Part shown: positions 28,102 to 38,000 of the stretch, piece by piece
Layout of the letters: every line of letters begins with the position of its first letter
Numbering within the stretch: the first letter of the stretch is position 1
Assembly (NCBI RefSeq): GCF_900155535.1
Contig: NZ_LT706965.1
Coordinates: 588,632 to 652,631 of the forward strand
Direction of reading: 5' to 3'
Source: Corynebacterium urinipleomorphum
GTDB lineage: Bacteria > Actinomycetota > Actinomycetes > Mycobacteriales > Mycobacteriaceae
DNA length: 64,000 nt
Notes under the pieces: model-generated
Told to the model about the DNA's origin: nothing
The model's input: only the letters and a program-made list of their open reading frames with translations
Database searches by the model: none
Position numbers and translations under genes: made by a program

Positions 28102-28755
28102 ATGTTATTCGGAGATTTTCTCGCTTTAATTGGCGTGTTCGCTGCCGCGGTAGCGGTTCCTGGGCCTGATGTTGTACAGATTATCCGTTTCAGTGTGAAA
28201 TCCCGGGCCGCTGGAGTGGCTTGTGCTACGGGAATCATGGCGGGGTATGCAGTCTGGATCGCTGCATCGTTGCTGGGATTAAGCGCCCTCATGCAAGCTG
28301 CTCCTCAACTGCTTGCAATCTTGCAACTGGTCGGCGGTGCCTACCTTCTCTATATGGGGTTTAGCGCGGTGCGTGGCGGACTTCGAGCCTGGCGATCGGG
28401 TGAGTCAGCGGCACTTCCTTCGAATCTCCATGATCAGTCAGTCGAAACGCGCAAGGCTTTTGGGGTTGGGATGGCAACGAACCTGTCGAACCCTAAGTCG
28501 GTGCTGTTTTTCGGAGCAGTGTTCGCTCAATTCGTGAAACCCAATATGGGCGCGGAGTGGATGCTGCTGATCCTCGTCACTCTCTTTGTTGTGGGCTTCG
28601 TGATGTCGGCTGGTTTTGCTCTTCTTGTTGATGTCTTTTCCAGTTTCCTATCCCGCTACGGCCACTTTGTTGATATGGGTACAGGCTCGATCTTCATCAT
28701 GTTAGCTCTCTGGATGCTCGGAGAAGGTACCGCGAGCCTAGTGCCGTCTCGATGA
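28102..28755 (+). CDS. LysE/RhtB-family amino-acid exporter
   Basis: 217 aa with about six hydrophobic helices. The N-terminal motif (FAAAVAVPGPDVVQIIRFSVKSRAAGVACATGI) is the hallmark of LysE/RhtB exporters. The family exports amino acids and related metabolites; the substrate here is unknown. Codon use is clearly more AT-rich than its neighbours (for example MLFGDFLALI at the start uses TTA, TTT and TTC mixed). It lies alone between galE and a remnant galE tail, indicating recent acquisition. No LysG-type regulator is adjacent. Confidence 0.85.
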   Translation: MLFGDFLALIGVFAAAVAVPGPDVVQIIRFSVKSRAAGVACATGIMAGYAVWIAASLLGLSALMQAAPQLLAILQLVGGAYLLYMGFSAVRGGLRAWRSGESAALPSNLHDQSVETRKAFGVGMATNLSNPKSVLFFGAVFAQFVKPNMGAEWMLLILVTLFVVGFVMSAGFALLVDVFSSFLSRYGHFVDMGTGSIFIMLALWMLGEGTASLVPSR

Positions 28756-28780
28756 TCTAAGTGAACAAATCAAACGACGA

Positions 28781-28818
28781 ACTCCCACGGGTTTGCGCAA
28801 TCAATAATTCGTGGGAGT
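28781..28818. repeat. 9-bp inverted repeat at the right edge of the insert
   Basis: ACTCCCACG (28781-28789) and CGTGGGAGT (28810-28818) with a 20-nt loop. The right arm overlaps the right direct repeat. It may act as a weak terminator for the exporter gene or mark the recombination junction. Confidence 0.6.
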
Positions 28819-28850
28819 ACACCCAGTCCCGCGCCGGCGGCGCCCGCTAA
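28812..28850 (+). pseudogene. Remnant of galE 3' end (13 codons)
   Basis: Reads W-E-Y-T-Q-S-R-A-G-G-A-R-stop, matching the intact galE end W-E-Y-T-H-S. It starts with the same 14 bp found in galE and has the high GC of the host. Its stop overlaps the stop of the convergent DUF4192 gene, so this was probably the original galE terminus before the exporter segment came in. Confidence 0.7.
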
Positions 28851-30091
28851 GCGCTGGCCGCCTCACCGTAGTCGTCGCCGGGGTCGTCGAAGCTCTGCGC
28901 ATCTCCGCTGTCGTCGCTGCCGCCAGCCGCGCCAGTGATGTGCGCGCACGCCAGCTCGCAGCCCTGCAAAATCGTGGTGACCAGGTGCTGTTGTTCGCCG
29001 GCGGCGAGGATTTCCAGGCAGATCGCCGACATGGAGTGCCGCGGGAGCTCTTCCTGCGCGATGGCCAGCGCCGCCGACGCCCACGAAGACAGACCGCGGC
29101 TGATGGCCACGATGCCCCACAAGCTCAACGCGTTGGCGCGCACAACTCCATCGAAGGCCCTGGCGACCGCGAGCAACGCCGTGGCCGCTTCCTCCGGGTG
29201 GCGCACGGCAGTTCCAATCACGCAGTCGCGCAGCACCGATCGAGTCAGCACCGTCACCACTGCGTGCAGGTCTCCGCGGTCAGCGAAAACCCGGTCCACT
29301 CCGTAGCGCTCATCCAGCGCGATGAGCGGCTGGGCAGGGGCGTGTGTCAGGGCCCGCATTGCCTGGCGTACGACAGCACTGGGCTCGGCGGAACCGCGGT
29401 CGATCTTCCGGCGCAGCTCATCTGCGCGGCGCCGGGCATCGCGTGAGAAAGCTGTCACGTCGACGCGCTCGCCATCGACAGTGATGCCTGCTGGGTCGTC
29501 GTCCGGCTGGAAGTACTCGAATGTGTCGGATCGGTTCAAGGCCGGCAAAATGCCGTTATCGCGCCAAGCGCGCATCGCCGGTGAGCTCACCACCGACGCG
29601 ACCGTGCCCCGGCCCCACTTCAGATCCGGCCACTGCCGGTCCATGTCGTCCGGATCCGGACCGAAGACCATTTCGTACGGCGTGCCCTGAGCAATCTCGG
29701 AGACATGCCACAAGACATCTACCAGCGGCTCGCCGCACGGCCGGGTCAGGTCTTCGAGAGTCTGGACTGCCTCATTCGCGCTTTCTGAATGCGGCATGCG
29801 GGTCACCATGACCCCCAGAAAGGCGACGCAATGCTCAACCGGCGCAGTGGTCAGGAAATCGGCGAGCTGGTCCGCGTTCACGATATCGGCGCGCAGCATC
29901 GGCCCCAGCACGAGCTCACCCCCGATCTCCGCGTCGGGCACGAGCCCGATCACAATGATGGACTCCTGCGGGTAGTACCCGAGCGTTCCCGGGATGGTGG
30001 CGATGATGGTCGAAGGATCGTCAACAGAACCGACGTTGTCGGTCCAGGGGTCAAAGGGCGGTTTCTGCGGATCTGAGAATGAATTGTTCAT
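28847..30091 (-). CDS. DUF4192 family protein
   Basis: 414 aa, an actinobacterial protein of unknown function. The DUF4192 N-terminal part is recognisable from STIIATIPGTLGYYPQESIIVIGL, followed by LRADIVNADQLADFL. No membrane helices or signal peptide. The C-terminal 40 residues are Asp/Gly/Ser-rich. ATG start. It is convergent with galE and its duplicate tail. Confidence 0.85.
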   Translation of the reverse strand: MNNSFSDPQKPPFDPWTDNVGSVDDPSTIIATIPGTLGYYPQESIIVIGLVPDAEIGGELVLGPMLRADIVNADQLADFLTTAPVEHCVAFLGVMVTRMPHSESANEAVQTLEDLTRPCGEPLVDVLWHVSEIAQGTPYEMVFGPDPDDMDRQWPDLKWGRGTVASVVSSPAMRAWRDNGILPALNRSDTFEYFQPDDDPAGITVDGERVDVTAFSRDARRRADELRRKIDRGSAEPSAVVRQAMRALTHAPAQPLIALDERYGVDRVFADRGDLHAVVTVLTRSVLRDCVIGTAVRHPEEAATALLAVARAFDGVVRANALSLWGIVAISRGLSSWASAALAIAQEELPRHSMSAICLEILAAGEQQHLVTTILQGCELACAHITGAAGGSDDSGDAQSFDDPGDDYGEAASA

Positions 30092-30176
30092 GCCCTATTG
30101 GACTTGTGTGACCCCTCGCTCGGTTCCCCAAGGCAGGACATCAGGCGGAAAAGAGGTGGGGGACGGAGCGGGGGAA

Positions 30177-30188
30177 CGTCGATAAGCG
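30177..30188 (+). repeat. CGTCGATAAGCG 12-mer, copy 7
   Basis: Intergenic copy in the divergent region between the DUF4192 and PAC2 genes, 136 bp before the PAC2 start. Confidence 0.85.
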
Positions 30189-30323
30189 GAGCTGTGCTTT
30201 CCTAGTCAATGCGGCGGTGCGCGACATGTCCGTGCGCGGGGTCCGTAAGGTGGGAATGAAACTCTGCACCCGTGCGGTTGAACGTGGTGTTAGACGGTCC
30301 AGAAGACAAGGAGGATGTCACCC

Positions 30324-31358
30324 ATGACGTCAGACGATCAGCGGCACATGTACGAGCTGGAATACCCGGCTCCCGCCGTGGAAGACGGTGCGTCTTCTGG
30401 CCCCACCCTCATCGTGGCCATGCAGGGCTACGCGGACGCGGGCCACGCTGTCGAAGGCGCAGCCGGGCACCTAAAGGACGCGCTGGACTCGCGGACGCTG
30501 GCCACGTTCAACAACGACGAGCTCATCGACTACCGCTCACGCCGCCCGATGGTGACGTTGAACGAGCACGAGATCAGCGACATCGACGAGATCGACCTGG
30601 ACATCCGCGTGCTGCGCGACTCTAAGGGCGAATCCTTCCTGCTGCTCTCCGGCCCCGAGCCGGACTTGAGGTGGGAGGCATTCTCGAAGTCCGTCGCAGA
30701 CTTGGCCGATCGCTTCAACGTGGACAAGACTATTTGCCTGTACTCAGCGCCGATGGGCGCCCCGCACACACGTCCCCTGGTTGTGTCCGCGCACGGCAAC
30801 GACCGCGAGCTGGTGGGCAAGATGTTCACCTTCGACGGCATGGTCTCCGTTCCGGGCGCCGCCGCCGTGATGATCGAGCGCGAGCTGCACTCCCGCGGCC
30901 GCCGCGTGGCCGGCTACACCGCACACGTCCCGCACTACGTCGCGTCCTCGCCGTACCCGCAGGCTGTGTACCAACTGCTGCAGTCTGTGTCGGACACCTC
31001 CGACCTGAAGTTCCCGCTGCGCGCGATCGAGCGCGACATGGACCGCGTTGCGCAGCAGCTCGCCGAGCAGACCAACAGCTCCGAGGAGATCGCGCAGGTG
31101 GTCGAGCAGCTGGAGCAACACTACGACTCCGAGATGGCCTCCTACCGCGAGAAGAACCCGCAGAAAATGATGCCGGGTGAAGCCCAGGTGCCCAGTGGCG
31201 ACGAGATCGGCGAGGCCTTCGAGAACTTCCTCGCCGCCATCGACGACCGCGACCGCGGCAAGACCCTCGGCCCAGGCAACGAGACAGGAGACGATTCCGG
31301 CATGTGGGACGAAGGCGGGCAGATCGACCTACCGGACGTTCCTGATGATGACGAGTAG
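30324..31358 (+). CDS. PAC2 family protein (proteasome-assembly-chaperone fold)
   Basis: 344 aa. The PAC2 fold is recognisable from LIVAMQGYADAGHAVEGAAGHL, the central FTFDGMVSVPGAAAVM and AGYTAHVPHYVASSPYPQA. This is the Rv2714-like group; function unresolved. ATG 30324 is chosen because AAGGAGG ends 8-9 nt upstream; the in-frame ATG at 30315 touches that ribosome site and cannot use it. The C-terminal 60 residues are acidic. It precedes the DUF3516 helicase gene by 27 nt. Confidence 0.87.
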   Translation: MTSDDQRHMYELEYPAPAVEDGASSGPTLIVAMQGYADAGHAVEGAAGHLKDALDSRTLATFNNDELIDYRSRRPMVTLNEHEISDIDEIDLDIRVLRDSKGESFLLLSGPEPDLRWEAFSKSVADLADRFNVDKTICLYSAPMGAPHTRPLVVSAHGNDRELVGKMFTFDGMVSVPGAAAVMIERELHSRGRRVAGYTAHVPHYVASSPYPQAVYQLLQSVSDTSDLKFPLRAIERDMDRVAQQLAEQTNSSEEIAQVVEQLEQHYDSEMASYREKNPQKMMPGEAQVPSGDEIGEAFENFLAAIDDRDRGKTLGPGNETGDDSGMWDEGGQIDLPDVPDDDE

Positions 31359-31385
31359 GCGCGAAGCTGAAGTACCGTAGTCCAC

Positions 31386-33953
31386 GTGACTGACAACGCC
31401 GCCGCACCGACGCTCGCCGACAGCATCGCCGACCTCGAAGACGTTCCCGCCGCGCTTATCGACGACGCCGTATGGGACACCTTCACCTCCTGGACCACCT
31501 CGCGCGGGATTTCCCTCTACCCGGCGCAGGAGGAAGCGTCGCTGGCGCTGCTGGCGGGCGATAACGTCATCCTGGCCACCCCGACCGGCTCCGGTAAGTC
31601 CATGGTGGCCAACGCCGCCCACTTCATCGCCATGTCGCGCGGCCAGCGCAGCTTCTACACCGCACCGATCAAGGCGCTGGTGAGCGAGAAATTTTTCTCC
31701 CTGTGCGAGATCTTCGGGCCGGAAAACGTGGGGATGATGACGGGCGATGCCACCGTCAACGGCGACGCCCCGATCATCGCGGCCACAGCCGAGATCGTGG
31801 CTAACATCGCGCTGCGCGAGGGAGCGAAGTCCGACATCCGGCAAGTGGTCATGGATGAATTCCACTACTATTCCGAGCCGGATCGCGGCTGGGCGTGGCA
31901 GGTGCCGCTGCTGGAACTGCCCAAAGCCCAGTTCCTGCTCATGTCCGCCACCCTCGGCAACACGAAATGGCTCGAGGACGACCTGACCCGCCGCACCGGG
32001 CGGAAAACCACGTTCGTCGGCGGCTCCGAGCGCCCCGTCCCGCTCGACTTCCACTACGTGTTCACCCCGGTGCACGAGACCATCGAGGAACTGCTGGAAG
32101 ACGGAAAAGCGCCCATCTACGTGGTGCACTTCTCCCAACGTGAAGCGACGGAGCGGGCGCAGGCATTGACGTCGATGTCGATTGTCACCGCCGAGGAGAA
32201 GGAGGCGATCGCGGAGGCTATCGGCGACTTCAGGTTCACCACCACCTTCGGCAAAACGCTGTCGAAGCTGCTGCGCCGCGGCATCGGCATCCACCACGCC
32301 GGCATGCTGCCCAAGTACCGCCGCCTGGTCGAACGGCTCGCCCAGGCGGGCCACCTCAAGGTCATCTGCGGCACCGACACCCTCGGCGTGGGCATCAACG
32401 TGCCCATCCGCACAGTTCTCATGACCGGTCTGACCAAATTCGACGGCACAAAGCAGCGCATTGTGAAATCCCGCGAATTCCACCAGATCGCCGGACGCGC
32501 GGGCCGCGCCGGGTACGACACGGAAGGCACCGTCGTCGTCGAGGCGCCCGAGCACGAGATCGAGAACGTGAAGTTGCGCCGCAAGGCCGGCGACGACCCG
32601 AAGAAGCTGAAGAAGATCCGCAAAAAGGCCCCGCGCGACGGCGAAGTCTCCTGGTCGGAGAACACCTTCAACCGCCTCACCGAAGCCGAGCCGGAGGAGC
32701 TGACCAGCCAGTTCGCGGTGTCCAACTCGATGCTGCTCAACGTCGTGGCGCGCCCCGGCGACGGGTACGAGCACATGAAGCACCTCCTGCGCGACAACCA
32801 CGACACCCGCGCCAAGCAGAACCGCGACATCCTCACCGCCGTCGACCTCTTCCGCGGTCTCATCGCCGCCGACGTCGTGGAACGCACCCCGGACTCCCCC
32901 GCCTTCCGCCCGTACACGCTGACGGCGGAGCTCGACCGGGACTTCGCGCTCAACCAGCCGCTCGCACCGTTTGCGCTGGCGTTCTTGACCCTGCTCGACC
33001 CCGCGAGCGAGACCTACGACCTCGACGTCATCTCCACCTTCGAAGCGATTCTGGACGACCCGCGCCAGCTGTTCCAAGCCCAGCAGTCCGCTGCGCGCGG
33101 CGAGGAGATCGCGGCGCTCAAAGCCGACGGAGTGGACTACACGGAACGCATGGCGCTCGTCGAGGATGTCACCTACCCGCAGCCGCTGCGCGAGGAGCTC
33201 GAGGACGCTTACGAGACCTTCGTCCAGGGCAACCCGTGGGCGAAGGAATTCGACCTTTCGCCGAAGTCCGTCGTGCGCGACATGATCGAGCACGCCATGA
33301 CGTTCTCCGACGTCATCGCCACCTACGGCCTCGCGCGCAGCGAAGGCGTGGTCCTGCGCTACCTCACCGACGCATGGCGCACCTTGTCGCATTCCATCCC
33401 CGACGCGTACATGACGGAGCGACTCGACGACATCAACGTGTGGCTCGGCGAACTCATCCGCCAGGTCGATTCTTCGCTTATCGACGAATGGGCCCACATG
33501 GCCGACGACACCACCCCCATCAGCCGCGACGACCTGGAACGCGAGTTGGCCTTCGGTGTGGAGGATCCGACAGCCCTCACCGCCAACCGCCGCGCCTTCA
33601 CCATCATGGTGCGCAATTACTTCTTCCGTCTCGTGGAGCTCTTCGCCTACGAGAAGGAGAAGGAACTGGCGGAGATGCTCGACTACATGGACCTCACCGA
33701 CCAGCCGGACTGGCCGGCTCTCATGGACGACTACTTCGACGAGTACGACGACGTGGACCTGGACGCCGACGCCCGCGGCCCCGAATACTTCGCGCTCGCC
33801 GACGCCGATTCCGGTTCACGGTCCTGGACCGTCACCCAGATCATCAAAGACCCGGACGGCGACAACGCATTCCAACTGCACGGCACCGTCGACCTCGACG
33901 CCTCCGACGCCGCCGGCGAGGTGCGACTGAGCGCGCTGGAGATGCGCCACTAG
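31386..33953 (+). CDS. DEAD/DEAH-box helicase with DUF3516 C-terminal region
   Basis: 855 aa SF2 (Ski2-like) ATPase. Walker A is ATPTGSGKS (about 61-69), the Walker B motif has the variant DEFHYY, motif III is MSATLGNT and motif VI HQIAGRAGRAG. Residues beyond about 430 form the DUF3516 region found only with this helicase type. It is likely RNA-directed by family resemblance, but this is inferred. GTG 31386 start. Two 12-mer copies lie in the gene. Confidence 0.9.
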   Translation: MTDNAAAPTLADSIADLEDVPAALIDDAVWDTFTSWTTSRGISLYPAQEEASLALLAGDNVILATPTGSGKSMVANAAHFIAMSRGQRSFYTAPIKALVSEKFFSLCEIFGPENVGMMTGDATVNGDAPIIAATAEIVANIALREGAKSDIRQVVMDEFHYYSEPDRGWAWQVPLLELPKAQFLLMSATLGNTKWLEDDLTRRTGRKTTFVGGSERPVPLDFHYVFTPVHETIEELLEDGKAPIYVVHFSQREATERAQALTSMSIVTAEEKEAIAEAIGDFRFTTTFGKTLSKLLRRGIGIHHAGMLPKYRRLVERLAQAGHLKVICGTDTLGVGINVPIRTVLMTGLTKFDGTKQRIVKSREFHQIAGRAGRAGYDTEGTVVVEAPEHEIENVKLRRKAGDDPKKLKKIRKKAPRDGEVSWSENTFNRLTEAEPEELTSQFAVSNSMLLNVVARPGDGYEHMKHLLRDNHDTRAKQNRDILTAVDLFRGLIAADVVERTPDSPAFRPYTLTAELDRDFALNQPLAPFALAFLTLLDPASETYDLDVISTFEAILDDPRQLFQAQQSAARGEEIAALKADGVDYTERMALVEDVTYPQPLREELEDAYETFVQGNPWAKEFDLSPKSVVRDMIEHAMTFSDVIATYGLARSEGVVLRYLTDAWRTLSHSIPDAYMTERLDDINVWLGELIRQVDSSLIDEWAHMADDTTPISRDDLERELAFGVEDPTALTANRRAFTIMVRNYFFRLVELFAYEKEKELAEMLDYMDLTDQPDWPALMDDYFDEYDDVDLDADARGPEYFALADADSGSRSWTVTQIIKDPDGDNAFQLHGTVDLDASDAAGEVRLSALEMRH
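31453..31464 (-). repeat. CGTCGATAAGCG 12-mer, copy 8
   Basis: Near the 5' end of the DUF3516 helicase gene; codons read A-L-I-D-D. Confidence 0.85.
33475..33486 (-). repeat. CGTCGATAAGCG 12-mer, copy 9
   Basis: Second copy in the helicase gene; codons read S-L-I-D-E. Confidence 0.85.
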
Positions 33954-34008
33954 TCTGCGCGGGGTGAATAGCGGTGGTTCACCGAGACATGACGCTCCTA
34001 CTCTGAAA

Positions 34009-34033
34009 GGCGAAAATAATCCCTGTTTTCGCC
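34009..34033. terminator. Hairpin between helicase gene and oxyR
   Basis: An 8-bp stem GGCGAAAA/TTTTCGCC with a 9-nt loop, 32 bp before oxyR. The T run is within the stem, so it is either a weak terminator for the helicase gene or part of the oxyR control region. Confidence 0.45.
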
Positions 34034-34065
34034 CTGCAACCTATCAATCCTTGTACTTTTAAAAC

Positions 34066-35007
34066 ATGAGCACCAAGGAGTACCGCCCGACGCTGGCTCA
34101 AATCCGCACGTTCGTCACCATCGCCGAGCACCGGCACTTCGGCACCGCAGCGAACCAGCTGCAGATCTCCCAGCCCTCGCTGTCCCAGGCGCTCGTCGCC
34201 CTGGAAACAGGCTTGGGCATTCAGCTCATAGAGCGCTCCACACGCAAAGTGATTGTCACTCCGATTGGACAGCGGTTGCTCCCCTACGCGCAGGCCACAC
34301 TAGAAGCCGCCGATTCCTTTGTGCAGCACTCCCGCGGCGCACACGGTGTGTTGACCGGCCAGCTCACGTTGGGTGTCATTCCCACCATCGCTCCGTATCT
34401 GCTCCCGGAGCTGCTCCGCGTTGCGCAGGAACGCTACCCCGCGCTCGAACCGAAGATCGTCGAGGAGACAACCCCTGCGCTCATGGAGCAGCTGCGCAGC
34501 GGGCAGCTCGACGCAGCGCTGATCGCCTTCCCCACCGGCACGACCGGCCTGACGGAGCTCCCCCTCTACACCGAGGACTTCGCCATCGCCGTCCCCGACG
34601 GACACGTACTCGCCGGCCGGGACGACGTGACACTTTCAGAGCTTGACAAGCTGGACATGCTGCTCATGGACGACGGCCACTGCCTGCGCGACCAGATCAT
34701 GGATCTGTGCCGCACCGCCCACCTCGACGTCGCCGGGATGGCCGACTCCGTCACCCGGGCATCCTCCCTGACCACCATCATCCAGCTCGTGTCCGCCGGA
34801 TACGGTGCGACCCTGCTGCCCGTCTCCGCTGTTCCCGTCGAGTGCGCCCGCCCCAACGTTTCCGTCGCGCGCTTCGCTCCCAGCGTCACCGCCTCCCGCA
34901 ACGTAGGACTCGTGCACCGCTCATCGTCTACACGAGCCGACGAATTCGTTGCCCTGGGGGAATTGATCACGGATGCGTTTGAGGGGACCGTCGATAAGCG
35001 CGCGTAG
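34066..35007 (+). CDS. oxyR: Hydrogen-peroxide-sensing LysR-type regulator OxyR
   Basis: 313 aa. The N-terminal winged helix (LAQIRTFVTIAEHRHFGTAANQLQISQPSLSQAL) is followed by a substrate-binding-like domain. Peroxidatic Cys206 (DDGHCLRDQ) and resolving Cys215 have the same nine-residue spacing as E. coli Cys199/Cys208, so it should sense peroxide by disulfide formation. In corynebacteria OxyR represses katA and dps genes; none is adjacent. ATG start. The last codons are formed by a copy of the 12-mer (V-D-K-R-A-stop). Confidence 0.93.
   Translation: MSTKEYRPTLAQIRTFVTIAEHRHFGTAANQLQISQPSLSQALVALETGLGIQLIERSTRKVIVTPIGQRLLPYAQATLEAADSFVQHSRGAHGVLTGQLTLGVIPTIAPYLLPELLRVAQERYPALEPKIVEETTPALMEQLRSGQLDAALIAFPTGTTGLTELPLYTEDFAIAVPDGHVLAGRDDVTLSELDKLDMLLMDDGHCLRDQIMDLCRTAHLDVAGMADSVTRASSLTTIIQLVSAGYGATLLPVSAVPVECARPNVSVARFAPSVTASRNVGLVHRSSSTRADEFVALGELITDAFEGTVDKRA
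34989..35000 (+). repeat. CGTCGATAAGCG 12-mer, copy 10
   Basis: Provides codons of the extreme C-terminus of OxyR, in a third reading frame (V-D-K-R). Confidence 0.85.
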
Positions 35008-35054
35008 CTAGCTGCTAGTTTCGCGCGGTGTGCGGGTACACTCGCGCGTTGACT

Positions 35055-38000
35055 ATGACGAAACCTGAACTCACCCGCGACGAGCTCTACCGCCGACTCG
35101 ACGAACTGCCCATCGCCAGCGTCCGGCGGTTCCAGCGCCGACTGAAAAAAGCGCGGTCCCCGCACGCGCTCGCGCAGATCAGCGCAGACATGGACGTGGA
35201 CGCGGCGAAAGTCGCTGACGTGAACACGCACGTCCCAGACATCACGTACCCCGAGGGTCTGCCCGTTTCCGCGCGGCGCGACGACATCAAGGAACTCATC
35301 CGCGACAACCAAGTCGTCGTCATCGCGGGTGAAACCGGCTCGGGCAAGACGACGCAGATCCCGAAGATGCTGCTCGAACTCGGGCGCGGCCGCCGCGGTC
35401 TCATCGGGCACACCCAGCCGCGCCGCATCGCCGCGCGCACCGTCGCCGAGCGCATCGCCGACGAACTCGGCCAGGACATCGGCGAGACCGTCGGCTACGC
35501 CATTCGTTTCGACGACCGCGTCTCCCCCACCACCGCCGTCAAACTCATGACCGACGGTATTCTCCTCGCCGAAATGCAGCGCGACCGGTTCCTCAACGCA
35601 TACGACACGATCATCATCGACGAGGCACACGAACGATCGCTCAACATCGACTTCCTGCTCGGCTACCTGAAGCGGCTGCTGCCGGCCCGGCCGGACCTCA
35701 AAGTCATCATCACCTCAGCGACGATCGATCCGGAGCGCTTCGCCGCGCACTTCGCCGATGCCTCCGGCGAGCCTGCGCCGATCATCGAGGTCTCCGGGCG
35801 CACGTACCCGGTGGAGATCCGCTACCGCCCGCTCGAGACCGAAGTGCCCGCGAAGGACGGGGGCACGAAAGTCGTCGACATTGACATGCTCGACGGGCTT
35901 GTCAGCGCCCTCAAGGAACTCATGGCCGAAGGCAACGGGGACATCCTCTGCTTCTTCGCCTCCGAGCGCGACATCCGCGACGCCATGGAGGTCATCGAGA
36001 AACAGCATTGGCGCGGTGTCGAAGTCACGCCCCTGTTCGGCCGCCTGTCCAACGCCGAGCAGCACCGCGTGTTCTCCCCACACTCCGGGCGGCGCATCGT
36101 GTTGGCGACGAATATCGCCGAGACTTCCCTGACCGTCCCCGGCATCCACTACGTCGTCGACACCGGGCTTGCCCGCATCTCCCGCTACTCCACCCGCACC
36201 AAAGTGCAGCGCCTGCCTATCGAGGAGATCTCCCAGGCCAGCGCCAACCAGCGTTCCGGCCGCTCCGGCCGCATCGCCGACGGCATCGCCATCCGCCTCT
36301 ACTCCGAGGACAACTTCAACGCCCGCCCCGAATTCACCGACCCGGAAATTCTGCGCACCAACCTGGCCAGCGTCATCCTCCAGATGATCAACCTGCGGCT
36401 CGGCGACGTCGCCGACTTCCCCTTCGTGCAGCCGCCCGACACCAAATCCGTCCGCGACGGCCTGCTGCTCCTCCACGAGCTCGGTGCCATCACCGACAAA
36501 GAAGACCACGACGCGCCGGTGCTCACCGGCATCGGCCGCGACATCGCGCGCATCCCCGTCGACCCGCGCATGGCGCGCATGCTCGTCGAGGCCAACCGCC
36601 TCGGCGTGCTCCGCGACGTCACCGTCATCGTCGCCGCCATGACAATCCAGGACGTCCGCGAACGCCCCCTCGAGTACCAGGCACAGGCCGACCAAGCCCA
36701 CGCGCGCTTCAAAGACAAGACCTCGGACTTCCTCGCCTCGCTGAACCTGTGGGAGTACATCAAAGACTCCCGCGACGAGCTGTCCGGCAACGCGTTCCGC
36801 AAACACATGAAGAAAGAGTTCCTCCACTACATGCGCATCCGCGAGTGGTTTGACCTCGTACGCCAGCTCCGCGACGCCGAAAAGCAGCTGGGGTGGAAGA
36901 ATATTTCAGCGGAAGAGGCAGCCACCTCCGGGGAGTCAACGGACCGCGACCCCAGCGCCATCCACCAGTCGCTGCTCACGGGCCTGCTATCCAATATCGG
37001 CGCCCGCGACGGCAACTCCAAGGAGTTCAAGGGCGCCCGCGGCACCCGCTTCATGATCTTCCCGGGCTCCGCCCTGGCCAAGAAGCCGCCGGAATTCGTC
37101 ATGGCAGCCGAACTCGTGGAAACATCCCGCCTGTGGGCGCGCGATGTCGCCGCGATCGATCCGTCTTGGGTGGAGAAGATCGCCCGCGACCTGCTCAAAC
37201 ACTCGTACTCCGAGCCCGTCTGGTCCCAAAAGCGCGCCGCGCCGATGGTGCACCAGAAATCCATGCTGTACGGCGTCACCGTTGTCGCCGACCGCCTCGT
37301 GCCGTACCACCGCGTCGATATGGAAGCAGCGCGCGACCTGTTCATCCGCCACGCGCTCATCGACGGCGAATGGAACGCCCACCACGCCTTCCTCAAACAC
37401 AACGCCACACTCCTCGAAGAAGCAGCGGCCGTCGAGGAGAAGGTCCGCCGCCGCGGCATTGTCGTCGACGAGGACACGCTCTTCGAGTTCTACGACGAAC
37501 GGGTCCCCGCCGACATCGGCACCGGCCGTCACTTCGACGCATGGTGGAAGAAGAAACGGCAGCACGACGCGTCCTTCCTCGACTTCGACCCCGAGGCATT
37601 GCTTAACGACGCCTCCGCCGACTCCTCCGAAGCCGCCTTCCCCGACAAATGGCGCCAGGGCTCCATCAATTACGACCTCCAATACAAGTTCGAGCCCGGC
37701 GACCCGTTCGACGGTGTGACAGTGCTTGTTCCCGTTCCGCTGCTCGCCGGGATGGAAGACGTGGACTTCGACTGGCTTGTTCCTGGTCTGCGCGAGGAAT
37801 TGGTCACCGAGCTGATCCGCTCTCTGCCCAAGGCACTGCGCAAGACAGTCGTGCCCGCCCCCGAATTCGCGGAACGCGCCATGGGCAAACTCATCCCGTT
37901 CGAAGCACCCATCACCGAGCAACTCGCTGAGGTTCTCCGCTCGCTCGGCGGACACGGCATCAACGGGACCGATTTCCGCCCTGAAGTTCTCCCACCGCAC

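Noticed and set aside
31329..33497. 722-codon open frame antisense to the DUF3516 helicase
   Set aside because: The sense frame has all SF2 helicase motifs; the antisense frame is a by-product of high GC codon bias, with no recognisable domain or ribosome site.
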